A DNA stretch of 64,000 nt from Spraguea lophii (GCA_001887945.1 LDOQ01000010.1:124001-188000); one strand, 5' to 3'. Positions 8,057-18,794 are shown, counted from the stretch's first letter. A program made the numbers and translations. Notes: generated by a model not told the origin, from the sequence alone.

Positions 8057-8951
8057 GGGTATAAAATAAATTTGTTTGAGAATTTATATATCAGGGATCA
8101 AAATGTTTATCAGTAAATCACTTTTCTTTAAAAAATAAAAGATAATGTTTCATGTTGGATGTAAACGCATAAAACTTAGAAAAAATTCTTATTTAAATTA
8201 TAACGAACTTTAAAACCCTTAGAAAAATATAAACAAAAAGTTATTAAATAAATTTCAATCCTATTCTTTAATAGCCTTTTCAAATGTTTCTCTGGTATAA
8301 TTCATTGGGTATAATAAATACAATTTTTCATATAAAAAAATAATAATAACATAATATGATATAAAATATTATTTCTATTGTTTTTACATCACATCCTTAT
8401 TATAACAAATTATTTGGTAAATTCTTAATAATAAATATGAGAAAGTCTTTTCCCCTTTTCTGATGGAAAATAAAAAAAATAAATCAGATAATAACCCTAT
8501 AATATTGACATCATACCATCATTTAAAGAATTTGTTAAAATAATTATGATCTAAAGATTAAAAGTATATTCAAAATATACTTTAAAAAGAAATATCAAAA
8601 TTAAAAAAATCTTGTCTATAAAATAAAAACATAATAGAAATAATTGATATTAAAATTTTTAAATATTTATATTTTCTATGTATAAATGATAACCATTTTA
8701 TCATTGACAATATTTACCAATAATTTTAACAACAATAGAATGTTCATATATATATTTTTTTCTTATAATTATTTATATACTTTATTTTTTGATTAATAGA
8801 AATATACTTATATGACAATCTTAGAAAAAAACAACCACAAATAAAAATACAATATCCAAATATAAGATATATAATTTTTATCAGAAAATTTTTTATATCT
8901 TAGTAATTTTAAAAAGATTATTTTTATAAAATTTAAAATTTTTTTTCCCTT
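8057..8951. other. Long AT-rich intergenic region with one possible micro-ORF
   Basis: The region lies between the divergent hexokinase and transporter genes and probably holds both promoters. A CCCC motif ten bases upstream of an ATG opens a 26-codon frame at 8463-8543 (MENKKNKSDNNPIILTS...), the only start-signal hit on the plus strand before the transporter. I would not call it a gene without transcription data. No RNA gene or repeat is seen. Confidence 0.4.
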
Positions 8952-10118
8952 ATGAAATCGTTATCTAAATATTTTTCATTAGTTGGAAATTTATTGAAAG
9001 CAATGCTGGGAAGTGGTTTTTTACCAATGCCAACATTATATTATTGTTATGGAATAATTCCTACAACAATTTTATTGGTGCTTGGTGCTATTTGTGGAAT
9101 GATCGGATTGAATTTATTTCTAACGCTTAATGCTTATTATGGTAAAAATTCGACGCTTTCTACACTCGCATATGAAATATGCCCAGTATTGAGATATGTC
9201 GCAGATATTGCAGTTTGTCTTAAATGTCTAATGGTGTCTCTAGCATATATAGTTCTTATTAAGAATCAGATTGATATTGTAGTAAAGGTTCTTAATTTAC
9301 CTTTTAGTAGCAAAATACCGTTACTGATCTTTGTTCTTTTTGTTATTGTTATATCTTCTCTTGGAAAATTTGATAAACTAAAATATACTTCAATTATTGG
9401 ATTATGTGCATTACTTATTATGGTGTTATTATCCTTTTTCTTAATAAAAAAAGTACATCATATTCCGATGTTTAATATAAAATTAGATGTTTTTGGTAAA
9501 TTGGGCACTTTTGTTTATGCATTTACATGTCATCAAGCCATTCTAGGTATGCAAAACGAACTAAGATATCAATTATCTTTCTTTAGAAAATCAATATTTA
9601 TTGTATGCTCTGTTGCATTTTTACTTTTTATGACATTTGGTATTGTTAACGGTATGATGTATGATTACATGGCAACAGGAACTCTTAAATCTTGGGAACA
9701 AAGTTTACCAAATTCTTTCATAGGTGCTGTTATACGTATTATATTATCCCTCGTAGTTTTATTATCAGTTCCTATTCAGATGACGGCTTTTATATCTTAT
9801 TTCCTTGGGTTGTTTGATACAAAATATAACACAATGAAAATAAGATTAAGTTTATCATTTATTGCTTTAATGATTATTTATTTTATTACTCTATCCAATA
9901 TAAATTTGTTAAAGATAATAGAAATTGTAGGATGTACCGTTTCAGCATTTATGTGCCAGATTTTACCATCAACTTATTTTATATTAGCAGATGATGGTGT
10001 AAAAAAGAAGCCTCTTCTCATTTCTGCATATTTTTTGTTATCAGTTGGAATATTTATTGCATTGGTAGGAATTTATGATAAAGTATCAGATGTAATTCCA
10101 AGTATAAAATTATATTAA
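8952..10118 (+). CDS. AAAP-family amino acid transporter 1
   Basis: The 388-residue protein is almost wholly membrane-embedded, with about ten to eleven hydrophobic segments. It starts with NLLKAMLGSGFLPMP, the broken first helix (N-x-x-G-x-G type) of the amino acid/auxin permease (SLC36/38-like) family. The mid-protein segment FVYAFTCHQAILGMQNEL is the family's conserved FxFxCH region. It likely imports host amino acids or exchanges them at a parasite membrane; the substrate cannot be read. A paralogue with the same layout lies at 24140-25279. CCCTT directly precedes the ATG. Confidence 0.8.
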   Translation: MKSLSKYFSLVGNLLKAMLGSGFLPMPTLYYCYGIIPTTILLVLGAICGMIGLNLFLTLNAYYGKNSTLSTLAYEICPVLRYVADIAVCLKCLMVSLAYIVLIKNQIDIVVKVLNLPFSSKIPLLIFVLFVIVISSLGKFDKLKYTSIIGLCALLIMVLLSFFLIKKVHHIPMFNIKLDVFGKLGTFVYAFTCHQAILGMQNELRYQLSFFRKSIFIVCSVAFLLFMTFGIVNGMMYDYMATGTLKSWEQSLPNSFIGAVIRIILSLVVLLSVPIQMTAFISYFLGLFDTKYNTMKIRLSLSFIALMIIYFITLSNINLLKIIEIVGCTVSAFMCQILPSTYFILADDGVKKKPLLISAYFLLSVGIFIALVGIYDKVSDVIPSIKLY

Positions 10119-10799
10119 AAAATTTTCAAATTCGATATAATTTTTATTTATAAATTTTATAACATATTTTTATAGTAAATTTCATATCATGTTATACATT
10201 TAAATCATAAAGGATAATTTAATCAAAAATAGGATAAAATTTTTTTATTTAAAGATTTCGAGTTAATTAAAAACACGTACATATTAAACAATAAATCTGA
10301 AAATAGTTGATAAAAGAAAATATTATAAATTTCGAATCAAATATTTGTAATATTACTTATTAAAAAACGTTGATAATTAATTATTTATAATTAGTAAAGT
10401 ATTTAATTACTATCTTCTCCGATGAAAAAACAAAAAAAAATTAAATAAAATATAATTTTGAAAAGGAATAATTATAGTATAAACACCATATTGATCGTTT
10501 TAAAATAATTAAAAAGGTTCATAAATATATTTATTTAATTGGTTATAAAATTAATTATCTTTTAAATCTAATCATAAATACTTGTTTTATATTAAACATT
10601 TCTTTATAATACTGCTTATTTTATTTTTTAAAAATATGTTAAAAGTGAAGTTTATTGGTTATTTTAATTAAAATATATTACACATAATATAAATATTAAA
10701 CATTAAACATTTTTTCCAAATTATAATTTTATTATATGATTTTAATTGTATCTTCTATAAATAAATGCTTTTTATAATTTATTATGATTCTAAGAGACT
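10119..10799. other. AT-rich intergenic DNA with nothing recognised
   Basis: No supported gene, RNA or repeat is seen downstream of the transporter, apart from one word near 10561 shared with the repeat upstream of the Paf1 gene. Confidence 0.5.
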
Positions 10800-11150
10800 T
10801 AATATTTCGTTTGTTACATTCTTCTTTATCTATTAAAAATTTTTTACGCTATATAACGATTTATAAAACTCGTTTACAGATATTTCATCATTATCGTTTT
10901 CATTATCAGAATATTTATTAATGCTTGCACAATTTTTCTTCGATTTTTTTGTTATATAAATTTTATTTTCAAATTTTTACTTTCAATATTAGTAGGTCCA
11001 TCAATATTTTATTTCAGATCAACTTTTTTTGTTTAAATATTTCATCTTTTCTGTGTATTCATATTCAACATATTTTTTTTCTGATATATAATCAATTATT
11101 TCTAGTTTCTGTTTGTAATTAATAAATTGGCCATTATTTTCTTATTTCAC
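10800..11150 (-). pseudogene. Possible decayed coding region
   Basis: Read on the complement, this gap holds coding-like pieces broken by stops, for example NNGQFINYKQKLEIIDYISE near the 5' side and NKYSDNENDNDEISVNEFYK further on. Their composition resembles local proteins. Stops and frame changes fall between them and there is no start signal, so this is best read as an old gene or transposon remnant. I do not recognise the parent. Confidence 0.3.
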
Positions 11151-11286
11151 CATGAGTAAATAATAGAATTCTGAGACGTTTTTATATAAAGATTTCGAAA
11201 AATAAAAACAAACAATAGAAAATTTATCATATCTACAATCTTTTATAATATTTATGTATAACCATTTCCTAACCCTTAGAAATTTC

Positions 11287-12579
11287 ATGAAAAATAATCA
11301 TTGGGAAACACATACTACATCTTTAAATACAAAATATTACTATAACACTTATACTGGTGAAAGTACATTTAATATACCAGATATTCTAAAAACAGAAGAA
11401 TCATCCATAAAAGACACATATATTGAATATACAACATCTATCGGTAGACCATATTATTACAATAAGAATACCAATACATCAACTTATCACATAAACAATA
11501 AAATAAATAATAAAAAATATAGCATAAATAAAAAAACAAACAAACATAAAAGTATAAATATTACAGCCATAGGAGATATTACATTTTCTGATAATAATAT
11601 AACAGAACAATTATTTTATAGAATATTAGAACAGAATAACATATCTACCAATTGTACATTTGAATTGTGTGTAAAATATCTAAGTGAAGATAATATATTT
11701 AATAGTATAGATTACAATAAGAGAAAGATATGGTATAATAAATATATCAATAGAAATATAGAAAAAGAAGAAGATATATTATACAATACATTAATCAATG
11801 ATAATAATTTAGATAATAATAATAATATTGATATGAATGATAATAATAATAATATACATAGTAATATCAGTAATAATAACATAGATAACAGTATAAACAA
11901 TAATATTATAACTCTTAATGATTTTATACGTAAATATAATAAATTATATTATAAACATCCATATTACAAGAAAATACCAATATACAATAATATATTTAAT
12001 AAATATAAAGAATATAAAATAAAAGAATATTATAAAATTTTATATAAAGAAGATATAAAAAATATAAAAGATATTTTATTAGATAATAGAAAAGATGGTT
12101 GTTATAAAAAAATAAAAGATAAAGATATATTATATATTACTAAGGAGATAAATAATAATTATTCTAATATAGCTATTATATTAGCGGTCGAAGAATATAA
12201 TATAGAAATTAATAAAAAATATAATAAAGATATAATAGATATGAAGAATAGATTTATAGATCTATTATATGAATTACATTACAATGGTATAATATATTAT
12301 AAGATGGATTATAATTTATTTTATAATATTATAAAAGATAATAAAATATATAAAGAATTAGAAATATATAATAATAGAGATATTGGTTCTAATGCTAAAG
12401 ATTTATTTTATGATTTAATGGATTTATTAGAAAGAGATTTATTATTTTATGAAGAGAAATATAAAGATTGTAATGATAAAAAATATTATATAATGAAAGA
12501 TAGAAATCTAAGTGATGAAGATAAAATATCTTTAATTAATTATTTTTATTCTGAAGATAAAGAAGAGGGTGAGTTATAA
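11287..12579 (+). CDS. PRP40: Prp40-like U1 snRNP splicing factor (two WW domains, FF-like repeats)
   Basis: Two WW domains open the protein: HWETHTTSLNTKYYYN..TGES and, about 35 residues on, YIEYTTSIGRPYYYNKNTNT. This tandem WW layout, followed by FF-like helical repeats such as EQLFYRILEQNNIS...FNSIDYNKRKIWYNKYI, is that of Prp40, which bridges U1 snRNP and the branch-point complex. An Asn-rich tract (NNNNIDMNDNNNNIHSNIS) lies in the middle. I prefer the second ATG (11287, 430 residues) because it puts the first WW at the extreme N-terminus, as in yeast, and has ACCCTTAG about 16 bases upstream. An ATG at 11254 would add 11 residues. Confidence 0.75.
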   Translation: MKNNHWETHTTSLNTKYYYNTYTGESTFNIPDILKTEESSIKDTYIEYTTSIGRPYYYNKNTNTSTYHINNKINNKKYSINKKTNKHKSINITAIGDITFSDNNITEQLFYRILEQNNISTNCTFELCVKYLSEDNIFNSIDYNKRKIWYNKYINRNIEKEEDILYNTLINDNNLDNNNNIDMNDNNNNIHSNISNNNIDNSINNNIITLNDFIRKYNKLYYKHPYYKKIPIYNNIFNKYKEYKIKEYYKILYKEDIKNIKDILLDNRKDGCYKKIKDKDILYITKEINNNYSNIAIILAVEEYNIEINKKYNKDIIDMKNRFIDLLYELHYNGIIYYKMDYNLFYNIIKDNKIYKELEIYNNRDIGSNAKDLFYDLMDLLERDLLFYEEKYKDCNDKKYYIMKDRNLSDEDKISLINYFYSEDKEEGEL

Positions 12580-12775
12580 TTGTAATATTTAGATGGTAGT
12601 TGTAATGATAGTGATAACTATAATTAAATGATGATAATAATATTATGATAACTATAACAGTAAAATCATAATGATTCATATAGCATTATAATAATCATAA
12701 TAATTAATTATAATACTGTTGTTATAAAATTATAATTATGATACTCTTTTTTTTATTATAAAATATTTTATCCCC

Positions 12776-13291
12776 ATGTCTAAGAATAAAATAAATAACG
12801 ATAATGAATGTATTTCTGATAATGATATATCAGATACAGAAAGATTATATACTAAGGATAGAGAATGGATGTTTAAAGGAGAAGTGAAATCTTCTGACAG
12901 GCCTAAGAATAGTTTATTAGAAATGGAAGAATTAGATCATAATCCTATAAATACATATAATATTTATGAGGATGATGAAGCAGATATAGATACATTGGTA
13001 AGAGATAGATTAAGATCTAAAATATTTGATAATATAAAAAGTGTAACAGATATTACAGATAATGAAGAAGAATTTGTTGTAGAAGAAGAAGAATTAGAAG
13101 ATATAGAATATCTTTATAATGAATTAGATAAAGAATTAAATAAAATAAGTAATAGCATATATGGGACATATGCTAATATGCAACCATTAAAGAATAATAA
13201 ATATAAAAATAAAAAAGAGAATAGAATTACTAAAGGTAAAAATATAGTAAGACAGTTAAAGAAGTTTAAGAATGTAGAAATTATGAAATAA
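12776..13291 (+). CDS. MPP10: Mpp10-like U3 snoRNP protein, shortened
   Basis: The 171-residue acidic protein contains WMFKGEVKSSDRPKNSLLEM (about 32-51), which matches the conserved W-x-x-x-GEV-x-x-x-RP-x-NSLLE core of Mpp10, a component of the small-subunit processome that handles 18S rRNA maturation. A basic C-terminus follows (NKYKNKKENRITKGKN...). Yeast Mpp10 is several times longer, so only the core region is retained. CCCC directly precedes the ATG. The gene lies 196 bases downstream of the Prp40 gene on the same strand. Confidence 0.75.
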   Translation: MSKNKINNDNECISDNDISDTERLYTKDREWMFKGEVKSSDRPKNSLLEMEELDHNPINTYNIYEDDEADIDTLVRDRLRSKIFDNIKSVTDITDNEEEFVVEEEELEDIEYLYNELDKELNKISNSIYGTYANMQPLKNNKYKNKKENRITKGKNIVRQLKKFKNVEIMK

Positions 13292-14093
13292 AAATATTAT
13301 TGTAATATAGATAAACATTGTACGTCTTGATAAATATGAAAATATTATATTTAATTAAATATAAATTATATTTATTATGTTTCGTTGTATATTTCTTATT
13401 ATTTATATACAATTGTATTATAATAATAAGATATTACTGTTATATACAATTATATAGAACAATAATACGTAATATTTCAATAAATAAAATATATTTTAAA
13501 TAAAGATTTTATTGTTATAATTCCTTGCGATGAAGAGTTATTATTATTTAAGACAGTTACTTCTTTTAACATAAAATATATATATTAGATTATATCGTAT
13601 ATATTAATAATACATGCTTATAATACATTATAAAAATATAATAAATTTTATATGGTAATATTATCTTAATTCTGATGAGATTCTAACTTTTATTTTAAAA
13701 TATTATTTCTAAAATTATTAATCGATAAAAGGATTAAAAATATCTAAATAAAAATTATATCTTATATGATATGTAAATAAGACAATTAGATATTGATATA
13801 TTAAAATTTTATTATAAAAAGTATGAAAAATATACACAAATTTCGATTTTATTATCATTTAAATATTATTATAATACCTCGATATAGCTAATGGTTTTAA
13901 ATAAATACAAATATTATCTGATATATTATGTTTTTTAAACCTTTATATTTTCTTAGAATGTCATTGCGTTGTTTTCATCGTAATCACTTTTTAGGTATAA
14001 AAATAATTATATTATTTCTTTTATGACAATTTTATAATAACCACTTTAGTTATATATCAGTGAGATTAATAAAATCCAAAATTTTAATGAAAC
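13292..14093. other. AT-rich intergenic DNA with nothing recognised
   Basis: The only open frame here (from a TTG at 13318) encodes a repetitive Ile/Tyr/Leu string of the kind expected by chance in such AT-rich DNA, and it lacks a start signal. Confidence 0.5.
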
Positions 14094-14240
14094 TTTCAAT
14101 TATACGAGTTTCTTGGTTGAATGTAACTTACTATAGACACAAAATTTGATCTGTGAGGTTTTTTGACTTATATTTACTAGATATTATAATAGACACACCA
14201 ATTTAATTATATCTTATATTCTTAAAGATTGAAATTATAT
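14094..14240 (-). mobile_element. Decayed 3' part of a SINE, minus orientation
   Basis: The run taatgaaactttcaattata, then gtttcttggttgaatgtaac, ttactatagac and cttatatttactag follows the 3' end of the SINE in order, with many substitutions. The head is not recognisable. The rest of the gap to 14560 shows nothing further. Confidence 0.55.
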
Positions 14241-14560
14241 ATATGATATACATGATATCATCATAATTATTTTATCATTACAATTCTTATAACCATTTTT
14301 AATGGTATAATACTAATAAAACTAGTAATAAATATAATACTCTTTCACATAGTTAAACAGATATTATTCTAATTTAATAATAAAATCTCATACTAATTGA
14401 ATAATAGATAAATGAAAAATTTTCTCCTATTCTAATAAAACAATAAAAAACTATTAAAAAAAAATTTTAATAATTATTTTAATAAAAAAATGTTATTTGT
14501 AAAAATAAAACAAGATTGAATACAATCTCTGAAAAAATATCCCCAATATTCTATAAACAA

Positions 14561-15403
14561 TTATAATAAATTATAATGTATATCATTATAATATGTAGTA
14601 TATAACATTCTATCATATATCATATTACCACCATAATATTCATATATTTCTACATTTACTTTTCTATCCTTTATATATATTTTATTATCTCTAACCTTTA
14701 TATTCTCTATAGAAGATATATTAGATATATCTTTATAAGAATATTCACTGTTTATTATCTGTAATATTATTTTATTTATAATAGTAATAATATTTTTAAT
14801 ATCACATGTTTTATTATTAATAGTAATATCAATATTATCTTTATTATTATTATAAATATGTTTCTCAATATCTTTAGTATCACATATTTTATTATCTATT
14901 TTATCCTTATAATTATCATTACCATTATTTATTATTATTTGTACAATATCTGTTATATTTCTACTAGCTATTATATTATCTACTACTACTGTATCTTTAT
15001 AATATCTACTAATATTTAATATCTGATTATCTACTATTATATCATTTAAATATAATATTTCTATTATATCAGTATCTATGATATAATAATTATTTATTAT
15101 TTCAATATTATTTTTATTAAGATTAAGAATATTTATCAGAGTATTAGAAAGATTATCTGTTATTTTAATTGGACCTATAATTATTTTAGTATTTCTATGT
15201 TTTCTATGATTTATATGTTTTATATGTTTTTTATTATGATTTATATTTTGCAATATTTCATAGATCATCTTATATTCATTTTTTTCTTTTGTTACTTTTA
15301 TTTTTCCTATTATATAATCTTCTACTTTAGATATATTATGTATATTTTCTATTTGTATATCAAATAGATTAATTCTTCTTTTGCGTTTGTTTAATGGTAA
15401 CAT
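14561..15403 (-). CDS. Hypothetical protein, Ile/Asn-rich
   Basis: The frame encodes 280 residues with a basic start (MLPLNKRKRRINLFDIQ), a His/Lys cluster (KKHIKHINHRKHRN, about 58-71), alternating hydrophobic segments that suggest mixed alpha/beta structure, and an Asn/Asp-rich middle. There is no signal peptide or membrane segment. I do not recognise a family. The frame is much longer than chance and shows normal codon usage for the window, so it is probably real. No CCC motif precedes the ATG, and the stop falls in AT-rich DNA. Confidence 0.6.
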   Translation of the reverse strand: MLPLNKRKRRINLFDIQIENIHNISKVEDYIIGKIKVTKEKNEYKMIYEILQNINHNKKHIKHINHRKHRNTKIIIGPIKITDNLSNTLINILNLNKNNIEIINNYYIIDTDIIEILYLNDIIVDNQILNISRYYKDTVVVDNIIASRNITDIVQIIINNGNDNYKDKIDNKICDTKDIEKHIYNNNKDNIDITINNKTCDIKNIITIINKIILQIINSEYSYKDISNISSIENIKVRDNKIYIKDRKVNVEIYEYYGGNMIYDRMLYTTYYNDIHYNLL

Positions 15404-15904
15404 ATAAATATTTTATATTGGGATATAAAAATATTATATTCTTATATTCTGAATATATTATTATATTATAAGTATAAGTGATAATTGATGTTATTAGTCA
15501 ATTAAATACTATAAGTGTATCTTTTATAATGAAAAAATAAATGTTATAAAGGTTATAAGTTTAATGATTATAAAGTAAATATAATATTAATTGGTTGTTA
15601 AGTCTATTGTTTTTATTTGGTAATGGTTTTATAAATAATATTTTTTGATTTCAGATATTTTCATTTTCCTTTTTTACTGAAACTTTGGATGATGAATATA
15701 ATATATTTTATAATTTTATTTTATAATTTTATGAATATTTCATTAATTCTATATTCATAATATTAGGATGATATTATACCCTATATTTTTATGTTATTAT
15801 ATTCTTATGCATTATTATTATATAAAGATAATGTTTTAATTATCATCAAAACATTACAATCAGTTATAACCCTTATGGTTTAAAATTATTAATTCTTTAG
15901 AATA
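15404..15904. other. AT-rich intergenic DNA with nothing recognised
   Basis: No start signal, RNA boxes or repeat is seen upstream of the hypothetical gene at 14561-15403. Confidence 0.5.
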
Positions 15905-16118
15905 CGAATAACTTATATTACCTGATTTCGCTATATATATACATTAATCTCATCTTATCTTATGTTTCAAAGGATTAAATTTAAGATACAATGCATATTA
16001 CACACACTTATCCTATCTTAAACAAGATTTCAATCTCCTTTTTAATATAATATTGTCTTAGTCATTAATCAATACAGGGATTGCAATTACACCAACTAAA
16101 CATTACATTAATTTAGGA
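15905..16118 (-). mobile_element. Decayed SINE fragment, minus orientation
   Basis: The central part of the element is present: cctgatttcgctatatatat, attaatctcatcttatctta, caatacagggattgcaatta, and aactaaacattacattaat. Both ends are lost. It abuts the 3' end of the Tma20 gene, whose stop codon lies 12 bases away, so it may supply that gene's 3' untranslated region. Confidence 0.7.
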
Positions 16119-16129
16119 TAAAAAAATAT

Positions 16130-16708
16130 TTATTTCTTTTTATATAATTCATCTTCTTTTGAATGTATATTAATCATAGCCTGTCCTTTACTATCTTCTT
16201 TTATATCACTGTAATCCACAGTTGTTATACCTATAGCTACTACTTCATTGTTTATAATTATGGGTAGAATATCATCCTTATTAAATATATTTATCATATG
16301 TTTATATTTATAGATACCAGGAGACATTATATCAGCACCTCTTATTAATGGATTATATGCACCAGCATCTAATAGTATATAATTAAAAGGTATTATAATA
16401 TCAGTAATATCTTTATTATCTTGTTTATCATTATCATCTTTATTATCTATACCATCTTTATTATTATTATTATCATTATGATGTTTTATTATACTGTTTA
16501 AATATTTAATAGTTGGTATCCATTTATTTTTTTTAAATGCTATAAACATTTCATTATTATGTAATAATTCTATTTTATTTTTACATTTATATATTGTATA
16601 TTCTAAATCACTATTTAATTTTGTATTTAAAATAGATAGTGTAATATTCTTTTTATCTTTCTTACTAAGTTTATTATAAGATATAACATTTAAATTCTTA
16701 AAATACAT
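16130..16708 (-). CDS. TMA20: Tma20/MCTS1-like PUA-domain ribosome-recycling factor
   Basis: The C-terminal half (about 105-190) is a PUA domain in the MCT-1 arrangement: LLDAGAYNPLIRGADIMSPG matches the family's GA...SGANIMCPG core, and DSKGQAMINIHSKEDELY matches the KGxxIxNxHYLxDxLW end. The N-terminal half has the MCT-1 pre-PUA region followed by an Asn/Asp/Lys insert. The family works with Tma22 (DENR) on 40S subunits in recycling and re-initiation. It is 192 residues, close to the usual 180. CCCCTTAT precedes the ATG. Confidence 0.82.
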   Translation of the reverse strand: MYFKNLNVISYNKLSKKDKKNITLSILNTKLNSDLEYTIYKCKNKIELLHNNEMFIAFKKNKWIPTIKYLNSIIKHHNDNNNNKDGIDNKDDNDKQDNKDITDIIIPFNYILLDAGAYNPLIRGADIMSPGIYKYKHMINIFNKDDILPIIINNEVVAIGITTVDYSDIKEDSKGQAMINIHSKEDELYKKK

Positions 16709-17066
16709 ATAAGGGGAAATAAAAATAAAAGAAATATATTTATTGTAATAGAAATTGATAGTAGATGTATTATTGTTGTTTGTTTATGTGATGTTTATTT
16801 GATTGTTGTTTGGTTGTATTATTGTTATTCTTCTTATTATTTATATATTATTATTATTATTTACTATTTATTTATTGTTTAGTTGTATTATTTATATATT
16901 CTTTACCATTTATTTTCTTATTGCCTATTAGTTATACATTTTATTATTACTTATCTTTTTTCTCTTTCTTATTACCAGTTATTTATATATCCTCTCGGTT
17001 ATTTTCTTATTATTACTTATCTTTTTTCTCTTTCTCTCTTATTCTTTTTATTCATAATTGCCCTTT
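16709..17066. other. Pyrimidine-rich intergenic region between divergent genes
   Basis: The stretch separates the divergent Tma20 and Rrn7-like genes and must contain both promoters. The plus strand is strongly T-rich, with recurrent ttctta and tattatta words. Open frames here encode Tyr/Leu/Phe strings typical of such composition and are not credible genes. Confidence 0.5.
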
Positions 17067-18203
17067 ATGCTTATATGTTCATATTGTAACGGTGAATATA
17101 GATGTTATGATGGTATATATGTATGTAATGAAGGACATACATTGGAACATGGTATGGAGGTTGTAGAAGATTATTCCAAACTTAATAGAACAAAGACTGT
17201 GAAGGAAAAGAATGATGGATCTATTGAATCTAATATACCTCTTAATCTAAAACTTAGTATGTATATTTATTATGTTTATAAAGATTTAAAGAAATATTAT
17301 GGTTTTAATGACGATCAGATATTTTATCATCTACTGGAATCTAAAAAGATTAAAAATAAAAAATATGTGGTATCTTTAAATTCAAAGGGTGGTAATGATA
17401 AAACAAATGATATATTTTCTTTTAATGCATCAAATAATGAAGATAGTGATAATTGTAAATATTTTACTTCTTTGAGATATATTCATATTACAGAAGTATT
17501 ATCTGTTGTGTATTATTCTACAAGAGTAGAACGAGAGAAGGATGGTAAAATATATTTATTTAAGACATTTGTGGATGATTTATCAGTATTTATAAAAGAT
17601 TATAAAAATATGAAAATAGAAGAGCTTAATATACCATGTAGGGATCTATATTATAAATTAGAATGTAATAAAATATTTAATGTTTATATTGTATATGAGA
17701 TATTTAAGAAAATGGAAAAAAAATATTTTATAAGTTATGATAGAACTGAATATGGCACAGTAAAAAATTATTTAATGCAATTGATAAAAGATTTAAAATT
17801 AACGAATGTATATTTTATGGAGAATAACAATTTATATGTTAGTAATAATAAGAAAGTAGAACAAGAACAATTAAATAATGGTATGAGTGATAAAAATAAT
17901 AATTATTTCGTTATCGATGAACATTTATTTAAGAAATTTTATTATCTGGTATATTTTGAATGTGGATGGTTTGTTCCAGAACTTTTTATTGCTGTGTTTA
18001 TTTATATTCTATTGTGGAATAGTAAAGATTGTAAAATAAATCTATCTTCTTTGTTTACAAGAATAAAAGAAATGTTTGATATAAATGATAATGATATAGA
18101 ATATATAGCAAGAAAAATAAAAAAGTTATTTGGTAAAGTTAAAAGAAAGAATGGAATAAAAAAATTAAAAAGAGTACAATATTACACAAAGAAAAAAATA
18201 TAA
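17067..18203 (+). CDS. Rrn7/TAF1B-like RNA polymerase I initiation factor
   Basis: The 378-residue protein opens with a zinc ribbon, CSYCNGEYRCYDGIYVCNEG, followed by HTLEHGMEVVEDYSKLNRTK. This matches the Rrn7/TAF1B N-terminus, where the ribbon has an unusual fourth ligand in a GHQxEG-like turn. Cyclin-like helical folds would follow, as in TFIIB relatives. It would recruit RNA polymerase I to rDNA. The ATG at 17067 is preceded by GCCCTTT; a frame extension upstream exists only from a TTG. The rest of the protein is divergent, so the assignment rests on the ribbon. Confidence 0.6.
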   Translation: MLICSYCNGEYRCYDGIYVCNEGHTLEHGMEVVEDYSKLNRTKTVKEKNDGSIESNIPLNLKLSMYIYYVYKDLKKYYGFNDDQIFYHLLESKKIKNKKYVVSLNSKGGNDKTNDIFSFNASNNEDSDNCKYFTSLRYIHITEVLSVVYYSTRVEREKDGKIYLFKTFVDDLSVFIKDYKNMKIEELNIPCRDLYYKLECNKIFNVYIVYEIFKKMEKKYFISYDRTEYGTVKNYLMQLIKDLKLTNVYFMENNNLYVSNNKKVEQEQLNNGMSDKNNNYFVIDEHLFKKFYYLVYFECGWFVPELFIAVFIYILLWNSKDCKINLSSLFTRIKEMFDINDNDIEYIARKIKKLFGKVKRKNGIKKLKRVQYYTKKKI

Positions 18204-18576
18204 ATAATTTATAAGGAACTGAATTTTTATTGTTGTCCGTGTTGTTATGCATGTAATATAAGATATTGTAACTAATTAATTGTGACATAAGATGATATGT
18301 TGATTATTTTAAATATAAGGGTTATTCCTGACTGTTAATAAAGAAACATTAGAAAGCCCATTAAAACAATGGATTAAATTTTATTTATTATTTTCTTTTA
18401 AGGCTAAAATATCATTTTTAAGTTTTTTTAAAATGATTTAATATAATAATTCGGCGTTCTATTCTAGTAGAGTAGCTCTTTTTTGAGATATGAAAATTGG
18501 GTAAAAAGTCGTTTTAACTTTCAAAAAAGGTATATAGCAGTTGTAAAAGAAAATAAATCAATCAAATAATTAATTT
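18204..18576. other. Intergenic DNA holding a likely transposon end
   Basis: Downstream of the Rrn7-like gene I see no gene. Bases 18501-18522 match the end sequence of another dead Merlin copy (38018-38039) at 21 of 22 positions on the opposite strand and are likely part of that element's terminal sequence. Confidence 0.5.
18501..18522 (-). repeat. Probable Merlin element terminal sequence
   Basis: On the complement this reads GAAAGTTAAAACGACTTTT and continues TAC. It lies downstream of the transposase C-terminal fragment, in the same relation as the almost identical sequence at 38018-38039 lies to its own transposase remnant. I did not find the matching inverted end. Confidence 0.55.
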
Positions 18577-18794
18577 TTAATAAGTCCGATAATGCGGAAA
18601 ATGAATATTTTTATCATATAAATAAAAATATTCTCTTATATACTTTTTTATATCTTTATTCCTGTTAGATCCTCTTGTTTTTAAAAAATATTTCATGTGT
18701 TTCCGCTTATTCTTTATGTTTTGTATGTGAATTACAAGATTATTTGGATTTACAAAATTACTGAAGTGAGTTACGCTATAACGAAAATAATTCA
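18577..18794 (-). pseudogene. Merlin/IS1595-type transposase, C-terminal fragment
   Basis: The fragment contains RYSVTHFSNFVNPNN and IQNIKNKRKHMKYFLKTRGS. These match the Y-T-H-x-x-VNHSxNFVxP and HTQxIExxWxxxKxxLKxRG segments of DDE transposases of the ISXO2/IS1595-Merlin group. It is cut off at a SINE target site at 18795. The upstream half of the same gene now lies in opposite orientation at 19555-19882, beyond SINE copy 2. See the inversion finding. Confidence 0.75.

Noticed and set aside
8261..8305. 14-codon frame on the complement with CCC before the ATG
   Set aside because: The start context is good, but the frame is too short, and I found no splice pattern that would extend it.
10925..11122. 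65-codon plus-strand frame
   Set aside because: It is a Phe/Ile-rich string without a start signal; the complement is more coding-like but broken, and I listed that as a possible pseudogene.
13318..13503. 61-codon hydrophobic frame
   Set aside because: It starts with TTG, has no CCC motif and a low-complexity Ile/Tyr/Leu product, as expected by chance in AT-rich DNA.
16810..17166. Hydrophobic Tyr/Leu-rich frames upstream of the Rrn7-like gene
   Set aside because: They reflect the pyrimidine-rich composition of the strand, start without a signal and overlap the real Rrn7-like start.
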